A DNA stretch of 5,579 nucleotides, from NCBI GenBank assembly GCA_900552605.1, contig USAR01000110.1:1-5579 (forward strand). The letters are read 5' to 3'. Made by a program: the position numbers and the translations under genes. Source of the stretch: an uncultured Oscillospiraceae bacterium (GTDB lineage: Bacteria; Bacillota; Clostridia; Oscillospirales; Acutalibacteraceae). Shown one piece after another: positions 1 through 5,114 of this stretch (position 1 is the first letter of the stretch; every line of letters starts with the position of its first letter). Below the pieces are notes generated by a model that had not been told where the DNA came from, ran no database searches, and saw only the letters and a program-made list of their open reading frames with translations.

Positions 1-1021
1 CTGTTATATCCGTTGCCGGATCGCTTTCGCAAAATGCTTTAAATACACCGAGATTTTGCTTTGTTTTAATGTCGTTGTTCAAACAAGAATAAGCCTCGCT
101 CGGCAGCTTGCCGGCAATAAGGCTGTAACGCTGCTTAGTTTTGTTATATGCTATTTTGCTGTATGGATATCGATTAACCCGATATGACCTTTCTTCGCCG
201 TATGCATTAAATTCGAACAGACGAACATAGCAGTTTGTAGACATTTTGGTGGTGTTGTTTGCAAGAAGCTTTGCGGTGTCTGCGGTATAATAAGGATTAT
301 AAATTCGTATTGCCATATAGCGTGCTCTTACAGCTGTGTTAAAGCTGTAGTTGTGCACACGGTAAGCCGTGTCGTCGTTATATTCATAAACCAGATTTTT
401 GCTGTCGTAAAGGTCGTTTAAAGTTTCGGAAACATAAAGGAAGTAGTGGCCGGTGCGCAACTCTTTTGTGGAGCCGTGAGCAATTATAATGTTTTTAACA
501 TTTGCAATTCTGCCGAAATCCTGCTCAATGTCAACAAAAAGCTCGCTGCCGTCGTTATAGTACTTTTTTGCAATACCTCGCTCGGGGTCAGCTTCTGTGG
601 GAGAGCCTTCTGAATTTCCGTATTTATCGATTGCCATTTTGCAGCCCGAGCCCATAAAGTGATTGTCGGTATACCAAGGGCTTGCGCCGTCACTGATAGC
701 ATATTTTTTCGGCTCGATCGTGTTGTCGTGCAAAAACGTTAGATTTTGATAACCGCCGCCTTTTGTGTTAGCAAACGATGTGCGCGTCCACTTTCCGTCG
801 GTCTTAACGTTTTTGTACGCTGTTGTGCCGCCGCTGCAAAGCGACTCGCCGATATTTTTAAAAACCGCTTCGTCCTTTGTTGTGTTATCTCCAAAGTCGG
901 AAAAAATAACGTTATCTGCGGCAGATACTCCCACCGGTACGATTGAGAAAACAGAAAGCAATAAAGCTATACAAAGTGCTGTGCAAATGCTGCGGCGAGT
1001 CAAAAGACCGATATGCTTCAT
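1..1021 (-). CDS. Secreted protein with discoidin (F5/8 type C)-like domain, C-terminus cut by window
   Basis: An open frame of 340 codons runs from an ATG at 1021 to the window edge with no stop. The start is supported by a GGAGG Shine-Dalgarno (1031-1035) nine bases upstream. Residues 1-34 form a clear Sec signal peptide: charged MKHIGLLTRR, a hydrophobic core around 13-30, and cleavage near VSA-AD. The mature protein is rich in Asn, Tyr, Asp and Thr, as is usual for exported glycan-binding proteins. About residues 55-275 look like one galactose-binding-like beta-sandwich. They end in the pattern RARYMAIRIYNP (232-243) followed by CYVRLFEFNAYGE (264-276), matching the ARYVRL..EveVyG end of discoidin/F5-8C domains. 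After 300, LIAGKLPSEAY could begin a second such domain. I infer an extracellular or cell-surface role in binding carbohydrate. Any catalytic module, dockerin or sorting signal would lie outside the window. No specific family is recognised with confidence. Confidence 0.85.
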   Translation of the reverse strand, partial: MKHIGLLTRRSICTALCIALLLSVFSIVPVGVSAADNVIFSDFGDNTTKDEAVFKNIGESLCSGGTTAYKNVKTDGKWTRTSFANTKGGGYQNLTFLHDNTIEPKKYAISDGASPWYTDNHFMGSGCKMAIDKYGNSEGSPTEADPERGIAKKYYNDGSELFVDIEQDFGRIANVKNIIIAHGSTKELRTGHYFLYVSETLNDLYDSKNLVYEYNDDTAYRVHNYSFNTAVRARYMAIRIYNPYYTADTAKLLANNTTKMSTNCYVRLFEFNAYGEERSYRVNRYPYSKIAYNKTKQRYSLIAGKLPSEAYSCLNNDIKTKQNLGVFKAFCESDPATDIT

Positions 1022-1190
1022 TTGAATATACCTCCGAAAATCTTGAAATGCAATTTATGGGGACTAATTGGTTTTGGCGGATAAAATTCCGCTGTATCAC
1101 TTTTGCAACACTTGTTATAACAAGCAAAAAACAACGGGTGCCGTATTTATATAAAAGGTGACGACACCGAAAGTCGGTGCAATGATTAAC
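1022..1190 (-). other. Long hairpin-rich 5' leader of the secreted-protein gene
   Basis: If the promoter at 1197-1225 is used, the transcript begins near 1190 and has about 169 untranslated bases before the ATG at 1021. On the minus strand I see, in order, a perfect 6-bp stem with a 3-base loop (1179-1165), a 4-bp stem (1144-1134), a 14-base palindrome CTTGTTATAACAAG (1124-1111) flanked by a further TTTTG/CAAAA pairing (1129-1125 with 1105-1101), a 5-bp GCGGA/TCCGC stem (1092-1077) and a 5-bp CAATT/AATTG stem (1070-1051). The Shine-Dalgarno at 1035-1031 follows. No stem is followed by a proper U-tract, so a classical terminator-type switch is not evident. I recognise no known riboswitch class. 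The leader could be regulatory or simply AT-rich spacer. Confidence 0.4.
1111..1124. promoter_or_regulatory. Perfect 14-base palindrome, operator-like
   Basis: CTTGTTATAACAAG is identical to its reverse complement. It lies about 90 bases upstream of the secreted-protein start and downstream of the likely transcription start. It could be a binding site for a dimeric regulator acting as a roadblock, or an RNA hairpin with a 4-base loop. An outer TTTTG/CAAAA pairing on either side favours an RNA fold slightly. No specific regulator is recognised. Confidence 0.35.
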
Positions 1191-1196
1191 ACTGTA

Positions 1197-1225
1197 ATTC
1201 TAACATAAAACGCTTCGCTTTACAA
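1197..1225 (-). promoter_or_regulatory. Likely sigma-A promoter of the secreted-protein gene
   Basis: On the minus strand the -35 is TTGTAA (1225-1220, 4/6) and the -10 is TAGAAT (1202-1197, 5/6). The spacer is exactly 17 bases and ends in TGT, giving an extended TGn -10. Transcription would start near 1190. It lies between the inverted-repeat element and the gene, and is the best promoter match I found upstream of the gene. Confidence 0.65.
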
Positions 1226-1337
1226 CACGTTGCCGCCGAGTTTGGCAGTTAGCACAAATTTGCTTTGCAAGATTTATAAACTTTCACAACGATTTTGTGT
1301 TTTCCCACAAGCCGCAGCGCGCCCTCGGCGCCCACGC

Positions 1338-1372
1338 AGCGCCTGCGGCGCTTAAAGGGCCACGGCTCTTTT
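1338..1372. repeat. Self-complementary 35-base segment interrupting the left arm
   Basis: These bases are present only in the left arm of the inverted repeat. They begin with a perfect hairpin AGCGCC-tgc-GGCGCT (1338-1352), followed by AAAGGGCC/GGCTCTTT (1355-1371), a second hairpin with one G-U type mismatch. Together with the outer and inner stems of the repeat they would form a multi-branched junction. The segment may be a small palindromic element inserted into one arm, or the right arm may have lost it. Confidence 0.6.
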
Positions 1373-1389
1373 GACCGTTTTTGTGCTTC

Positions 1390-1416
1390 GGTTATTGCTG
1401 TCGGCGCAGCAAAACC
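1390..1416. repeat. Apical hairpin inside the inverted repeat
   Basis: Bases ggtt (1390-1393) and ttgctg (1395-1400) pair with cagcaa (1407-1412) and aacc (1413-1416). This gives a 10-bp stem with a single bulged A at 1394 and the 6-base loop tcggcg. Confidence 0.6.
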
Positions 1417-1577
1417 TTTGGAATATTTTTATAATCGAATGCTTTGCAGATGAAAAACGGTCGCGTGGGCGCCGAGGGCGCGCTGCGGCTTGCGGGGAAG
1501 CTCAGATTGCAGGCGACGAGCAAAAAAATGTTATTATTTCAGCGTTTTCATATTAAAGTTCGCTATTGCCTGAAGTC

Positions 1578-1626
1578 AAAAAACCGCCGTGCGTTGCCAA
1601 ATGTCGGTTCAGCGCACGGCGGTTTT
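1578..1626 (-). terminator. Intrinsic terminator of the zinc-ribbon/NPCBM gene
   Basis: Arms 1580-1593 (AAAACCGCCGTGCG) and 1613-1626 are perfectly complementary over 14 bp, with a 19-base loop. Read on the minus strand, the stem is followed by six T residues (1583-1578). It begins 28 bases after the TGA stop at 1654-1656. The T-run on the plus side is four bases, so weak action in the other direction is possible. The loop is longer than usual, but the stem is very strong. Confidence 0.9.
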
Positions 1627-1653
1627 ACGTATTCGGTTTTTCAGTCAGCGTTT

Positions 1654-3231
1654 TCAGTAGCAAAACTTCGCTTCATAAAGCAGCAGGTTGGCTCCCTCAC
1701 CTGTAACTGAAATTGTAACTGAGGTGCAGTCGCTTATGTTGATTTCCAATGTCTGCGGTTCACTGCTCGATTTTACAACGCACTCGCGATAGCGGTATTC
1801 ACCGCCGACGGTTGCCGTAACTCTGACTCTCGCACCGGCGGAAGCGTCCATTCCTTTCGCCGCAACAAGCTTGCAGGTAAAGGTTTTGTAAGCGCCGGGG
1901 ATGGTGTATGTTGCGCTTGAGGTTGCGGTAAGCGGTACATAGTCGCCGCTTTGCGAGCGGTCAAAGCCGAAAGCGTCCACGGCAGTGCCCGTGCCATACT
2001 CCCAATCGGTTGATTCATAAGGCTCAAGAGCGTAAAGATATGTCGGGATTTTTCCCTTTAGCTCTTCCTTTTTCTTTGCAATCTGCCCGCTGTTATCAAG
2101 CAGAGCCTCCGCTTCCGATATCAGTGCGCCGGCACCGTTGTAGTCGCTCTTTTTAACAAGCTCGTCAAGTTTTTCGAGCGTCTGCTTTTCGTATTCGCCG
2201 CGGTAGTATTTAAGATTGCTTGTAAACAAGTTGTCGCTTTCAAGCGATTCATTCTTCGCAATTGCCGAAAGCACAACCCTTATTGCCGATGCATAGTCGC
2301 TTCGTGCGGCATATTTATCGGCGGTATTGATAACCTCTGTCCTCGATTTCGCTGCAGCGGATTTTTTGTATTCCTCAACACGCTTTTCAAGCAGACTGTC
2401 TTTTTCCAAAACCTTCAGCGCAGTCTCAAGCAGCTTGACTGCCTCGTCATAATCGCCGTCTGAAACATAGCCTGCCGCATCGCTCAGCACCGTGTTTCGG
2501 TAGTTTGAAACGGCGCTTGTAAGCTTTTGCTGCGCTGCGGCATAGTTGGAATCCGTCTTTATCACATTACCGTATTCGGTAATTGCGGCAACATAATTTT
2601 TCTTAAGGTAATACTGCTCAGCCTTTTTAAAGCTATCTTTGGAAACAAGTGCTGCGGCAAGATCCTTTTGAGCTTTTTCCAAGGTCTCGGCAACATCGGA
2701 AACTCCCATTTTTTTAATTGTTTCAAGCACATTTTGTGCGTCGGTATATTCTTTTGTTCCCTCAAGATATTCCTTTACGGTCTGCTCTGCACAATTGCGC
2801 AAACGCTTGTTAAGCGCCGAGCTGCCGCTTTGGTTATAGTGCTTTACAAATAAGGTGTATGCGCTGTCGGTATCGCCGCTCATCAGCATTTTTTCAATGC
2901 GCGACGACGGCGTGCGAAACCAGCCCAGCACAGCAAACAGCACCGCAAGCAGCGCAACAGCCGCCGTTAAAAAGACGATTGCGGTTTTTGCCTTTTTGTT
3001 GCTTTGTTTTTTCGTCTCTGTTTCCTCACGCTTTGGAAGTGTTATTGTTTTGTGCGGCAAGATATCCTCGCGGCTGATTTTTGCCGTCTGTTCTTTTTGC
3101 TTTTCCTCAAAATAGACCGACGAGCTGAAGATATCGTTTCCGCTACCCTCTTTTGAATTAAGCTCAAAAGCGCACGCAGCGCAGATTCTGTTTTCGTTGT
3201 CCGTTTCGGCACCGCAATATTTGCATACCAT
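1654..3231 (-). CDS. Zinc-ribbon, single-pass membrane protein with TPR-like repeats and NPCBM-like C-terminal domain
   Basis: This 525-residue protein starts at an ATG (3231) eight bases after a GGAGG Shine-Dalgarno (3240-3244). Residues 1-22 are a zinc ribbon with CxxC pairs C3/C6 and C17/C20. Residues 23-80 are a polar linker ending in Lys-rich KKQSNKKAK. One transmembrane helix covers about 83-105. The positive charge before the helix predicts the zinc ribbon inside the cell and the rest outside. About 110-395 is alpha-helical with TPR-like units, for example 203-237 (AEQYYLKKNYVAAITEYGN), 251-278 (SDGDYDEAVKLLETAL), 303-327 and 354-380, each with a (S/K)DYxxA turn. Residues 396-525 resemble the NPCBM beta-sandwich: a DW pair near 409, IPGAYKTFTCKLV, a VRVTATVGGE strand pair, and the end ANLLLYEAKF. 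NPCBM domains usually bind glycans, so a cell-envelope role is inferred. It forms its own transcription unit. Exact function is unknown. Confidence 0.92.
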   Translation of the reverse strand: MVCKYCGAETDNENRICAACAFELNSKEGSGNDIFSSSVYFEEKQKEQTAKISREDILPHKTITLPKREETETKKQSNKKAKTAIVFLTAAVALLAVLFAVLGWFRTPSSRIEKMLMSGDTDSAYTLFVKHYNQSGSSALNKRLRNCAEQTVKEYLEGTKEYTDAQNVLETIKKMGVSDVAETLEKAQKDLAAALVSKDSFKKAEQYYLKKNYVAAITEYGNVIKTDSNYAAAQQKLTSAVSNYRNTVLSDAAGYVSDGDYDEAVKLLETALKVLEKDSLLEKRVEEYKKSAAAKSRTEVINTADKYAARSDYASAIRVVLSAIAKNESLESDNLFTSNLKYYRGEYEKQTLEKLDELVKKSDYNGAGALISEAEALLDNSGQIAKKKEELKGKIPTYLYALEPYESTDWEYGTGTAVDAFGFDRSQSGDYVPLTATSSATYTIPGAYKTFTCKLVAAKGMDASAGARVRVTATVGGEYRYRECVVKSSSEPQTLEINISDCTSVTISVTGEGANLLLYEAKFCY

Positions 3232-3250
3232 CGGATTCGCCTCCGTTTTG

Positions 3251-3288
3251 CGCGCCGGTTTTAAAAAGAAACATTAAGAGTCGGCGCG
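3251..3288 (-). promoter_or_regulatory. GC-rich hairpin in the 5' UTR of the zinc-ribbon gene
   Basis: CGCGCCG (3251-3257) and CGGCGCG (3282-3288) pair perfectly over 7 bp around an A/T-rich 24-base loop. On the transcript the stem ends six bases before the GGAGG (3244-3240). It could stabilise the mRNA or modulate ribosome access. No U-tract follows, so it is not a terminator. Confidence 0.4.
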
Positions 3289-3305
3289 AATAAGTTAACA
3301 AAATA

Positions 3306-3333
3306 ATTATATCGTTTTTTGTTAAAATGTCAA
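3306..3333 (-). promoter_or_regulatory. Consensus sigma-A promoter of the zinc-ribbon gene
   Basis: On the minus strand TTGACA (3333-3328) and TATAAT (3311-3306) both match the consensus at all six positions, with a 16-base A/T-rich spacer. Transcription should start near 3299, giving a leader of about 68 bases. It lies between the RluA terminator and the zinc-ribbon gene, so that gene is an independent unit. Confidence 0.92.
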
Positions 3334-3387
3334 TTACAGCGCAGTAATATAAACACTACGGTTTTGTAATATATTTTACGAAAAAGC

Positions 3388-3420
3388 AAAAAAACCGATG
3401 CTTTTCCGAGAAGCATCGGT
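3388..3420 (-). terminator. Intrinsic terminator of the RluA-family gene
   Basis: ACCGATGCTT (3394-3403) and AAGCATCGGT (3411-3420) form a perfect 10-bp stem with a 7-base loop. On the minus strand it is followed by seven T residues (3394-3388), the first of which also pairs at the stem base. It lies 30 bases past the TAA stop at 3451-3453 and separates the ABC-F/HAD/RluA cluster from the next promoter. Confidence 0.94.
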
Positions 3421-3450
3421 GATTTAGTCTCATTTTGAATCGGTGGATTT

Positions 3451-4182
3451 TTACCGATCATCCCTGTTTTTAAAATCGGAGCTCAGTGCGTCGTCCGCTT
3501 TTTGTTTCGGCAGCGTTGTGATTTCGTTTTTAAAAAGCGACCAGGGGAACTGTGACGTGTTCGGCAGCGAGTATTCGTCAACAGTGCCGTGTCTTACGGG
3601 GTGGGCAAAGCGCAAATGGTGCGACCAAAGCGCAATGTTTCCGCCCTTTTCCGGACTGCCGTATTTTGTATCGAAGAGCAGCGGCATTTTGCGCGATGAA
3701 AACTGCACCCTTATTTGGTGCGTCCTGCCGGTGTGCAGCCTGATTTTAACCATCGACAGCGGTTTACCGTCGTGTGTTTTCACAGCAACGGTGCTGTATT
3801 CAAGCCGTGCGTCCTTTGCTCCCTTGCGCATGGTTTTTATAACAAACGATTTGTTTTTCTGCGAGTCTTTAAAGAGAATGTCGCACATCTCACCGCTTTT
3901 TTCAGTCGGCTCGCCGTGCACCACGGCAAGGTATTCCTTCAGCACTTTATGGTCCCTTACGGCGCGGCTGAGCGCCGCCGTCGCGCGCCGGCTTTTGGAA
4001 TACACCATTGTGCCGCCCACCATTTTGTCGAGTCTGTGCACGGTGTCGATGCTGTATGCACCCGTCATTTTCTTTAAAATGTCGGGCATTGTGCGTCGAG
4101 TGTTGGTTTGATATTCCGAAAGAATATTAACCGGTTTTTCGCACACGATTATAAATTTGTCTTCAAATAAAACCTTAATCAT
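3451..4182 (-). CDS. RluA-family RNA pseudouridine synthase (small, no S4 domain)
   Basis: This 243-residue enzyme of the RluA family isomerises uridine to pseudouridine in rRNA or tRNA; the target cannot be read from the sequence. It opens with the usual VLFEDKFIIVCEKP strand. The catalytic motif is HRLDKMVGG (49-57) with the nucleophile Asp52. Further family motifs are KEYLAVVHG (82-90), RLEYSTV (126-132), RLHTGRTHQIRVQF (148-161) and the end IALWSHHLRFAHP (183-195). HRLDxxVGG and the ALWS motif, instead of HRLDxxTSG, are as I recall typical of a small Firmicutes subgroup. No N-terminal S4 RNA-binding domain is present. PLLFDTKYG (167-175) has Phe where most members have Gly before the Asp. 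The ATG at 4182 fits the family's N-terminus, but the nearest purine-rich site (GAAAGG, 4199-4204) is 16 bases away, so initiation is probably weak. It may be transcribed by read-through from the HAD gene. Confidence 0.95.
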   Translation of the reverse strand: MIKVLFEDKFIIVCEKPVNILSEYQTNTRRTMPDILKKMTGAYSIDTVHRLDKMVGGTMVYSKSRRATAALSRAVRDHKVLKEYLAVVHGEPTEKSGEMCDILFKDSQKNKSFVIKTMRKGAKDARLEYSTVAVKTHDGKPLSMVKIRLHTGRTHQIRVQFSSRKMPLLFDTKYGSPEKGGNIALWSHHLRFAHPVRHGTVDEYSLPNTSQFPWSLFKNEITTLPKQKADDALSSDFKNRDDR

Positions 4183-4227
4183 TTTTAATATGCTTTGCCT
4201 TTCGTCAAAAAGGGTTATTTTTGTTTG

Positions 4228-4275
4228 TGTTGCCGTTTATCAGAAAGTCCGTTTATAAAAACGGCAACATTTTTT
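4228..4275. terminator. Hairpin between HAD and RluA genes with an alternative fold; terminator-like on the plus strand
   Basis: TGTTGCCGTTT (4228-4238) and AAACGGCAACA (4259-4269) are perfect 11-bp arms with a 20-base loop. Six T residues (4270-4275) follow on the plus strand. On the minus strand, the direction of the genes, no U-tract follows, so it would be at best a weak terminator or pause/stability hairpin after the HAD gene. CCGTTTAT occurs twice (4233-4240, 4249-4256), so the second copy can pair with the same right arm (4249-4254 with 4259-4264, 4-base loop), giving two mutually exclusive stems. Confidence 0.55.
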
Positions 4276-4283
4276 AAAAGATT

Positions 4284-5108
4284 TCAGTAAAGCTCGGGTC
4301 GGCGAGCCCATTCAAGCAGCAGCCATTTTGCCACCGCGTCGTCGTTGCAGCTTTCAATGACCTCATTGGCGGCGGCAATTGCCTCGGGCTTTGCGTTGGC
4401 AACGGCGATTGCGCGGTCTGAAAATTTAAGCATTTCAATGTCGTTGAGGTTGTCACCGAAGGTCACAAGACTGTTAAAGCCGTGCTGCTTCATAAAGCGC
4501 TCGGCGCCGTTTTTCTTTCCTGCATCTTCGGCGTATATTTCAAGCAGTCCCTCGCGGTCGTTATCGCCGTAAAAGAGTGAGCAGGAGATGCCCGCAACGC
4601 TTTTAAGCCTTTCGTGAAGTCGGTTCAGCTTATCAATACTGTCCGCACATACAATGTACGCCGCGCGGCAGTCGTCGCTTTTGGTTTTTAAAAACTCGCG
4701 GTAATAGTTTTTGCGCTCGGCAATAAATTTTTTCGACGCCGCACTTTCGGCGCTGCTGTAAAGCACATTAACGTCGCCTGCCGAAAAATCGAACAAAAAC
4801 GGCTCGCAGCCTACGCTTTTGCAAACACTTATTGCAGCTGCCGCCTGCGGTTTTTGCAGCAGCACAAGGCTGTTTATCTGTTTTTTTTCGGTGTCGAAAA
4901 AGCAGCTGCCGTTCATAAGCACCGCGTCCAGCTTTAAGTGCAGCCCCTTAATAACGGGCATAACGCTTTGCGGCGTTCTTGAGGTGTTTACGGTAAACGG
5001 AAGACCGCGCTCGATAAGTGCGTTAAGCGTTACAAGGGTGTAGTGCGAAAGCTCGCCTGAAGTGTTAAGCAGTGTTCCGTCGAGATCTGCCATATAAAGC
5101 GTGTTCAT
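4284..5108 (-). CDS. Cof-type HAD-superfamily hydrolase (phosphatase)
   Basis: This 274-residue protein has all four HAD motifs. Motif I is DLDGT at 8-12, with nucleophile Asp8 and acid/base Asp10. Motif II is VNTSRTP near 40-46, with Thr42 or Ser43 in place of the usual ATGR. The motif III lysine is Lys198 or Lys199 in GKKNGAERF. Motif IV is GDNLND at 218-223, with the metal-binding acids. The roughly 110-residue insert between motifs II and III is the C2-type cap of Cof/YbiV-like enzymes, which dephosphorylate sugar phosphates, flavin or pyridoxal phosphates in the cytoplasm; the substrate cannot be told from the sequence. The length is normal for the family. The ATG is set by GGAGG (5120-5124) 11 bases upstream, inside the 3' end of the ABC-F gene. 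Only six bases separate the two genes, so they form an operon. The stop is TGA at 4284-4286. Confidence 0.95.
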   Translation of the reverse strand: MNTLYMADLDGTLLNTSGELSHYTLVTLNALIERGLPFTVNTSRTPQSVMPVIKGLHLKLDAVLMNGSCFFDTEKKQINSLVLLQKPQAAAAISVCKSVGCEPFLFDFSAGDVNVLYSSAESAASKKFIAERKNYYREFLKTKSDDCRAAYIVCADSIDKLNRLHERLKSVAGISCSLFYGDNDREGLLEIYAEDAGKKNGAERFMKQHGFNSLVTFGDNLNDIEMLKFSDRAIAVANAKPEAIAAANEVIESCNDDAVAKWLLLEWARRPELY

Positions 5109-5114
5109 AAGCTG

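Larger units (their letters stand above)
1302..1498. repeat. Long imperfect inverted repeat with nested hairpins
   Basis: This element fills most of the gene-free stretch between the terminator of the zinc-ribbon gene and the promoter of the secreted-protein gene. Bases 1304-1337 and 1463-1496 are reverse complements at 33 of 34 positions; the one mismatch (1307/1493) becomes a G-U pair in minus-strand RNA. A further 10-base pair of arms, gaccgttttt (1373-1382) and aaaaacggtc (1453-1462), abuts the right arm directly, but in the left arm it is separated by 35 extra bases (1338-1372). The interior holds another hairpin (1390-1416). The arms are far more GC-rich than the flanks. No transposase, clear target duplication or plausible protein is present. 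It could be a MITE-like or REP-like dispersed element, or a structured RNA. The stretches on either side (1226-1301 and 1499-1577) show nothing I can identify. Confidence 0.85.

Noticed and set aside
484..702. Minus-strand open frame within the secreted-protein gene
   Set aside because: It is in another frame inside the long open frame that has a signal peptide, Shine-Dalgarno and promoter, so it is a shadow.
1114..1119. TATAAC on the minus strand as a -10 element closer to the secreted-protein gene
   Set aside because: No acceptable -35 lies 16-18 bases upstream (GGCACC at that position). The TGn-TAGAAT promoter at 1197-1225 is much better.
912..1161. Short open frames over the start of the secreted-protein gene on both strands
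   Set aside because: They overlap the signal-peptide region and leader, have no ribosome binding site, and encode nothing recognisable.
1302..1498. Insertion sequence or CRISPR array
   Set aside because: No transposase, no convincing target-site duplication and no regularly spaced direct repeats; only inverted symmetry is present.
1371..1710. Two plus-strand open frames (from 1371 and 1444) in the gene-free stretch
   Set aside because: Both use TTG starts without a Shine-Dalgarno and run through the inverted repeat. The longer one also crosses a terminator and the end of the zinc-ribbon gene. Their Arg/Gly/Ala-rich segments merely translate the repeat arm.
3345..3379. Repeated gtaatata and gtaa/ttac symmetry upstream of the zinc-ribbon promoter
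   Set aside because: These are short AT-rich matches expected by chance in such a spacer, with no link to a known site.
3443..4111. 222-codon plus-strand open frame opposite the RluA gene
   Set aside because: It is fully antisense to a gene with clear catalytic motifs, has no family motif and has Cys/Ser/Phe-rich composition typical of a shadow frame.
4183..4216. Promoter TTGACG...TAAAAT just upstream of RluA
   Set aside because: The spacer is only 15 bases and the -10 would overlap the start codon, placing the transcription start inside the gene.
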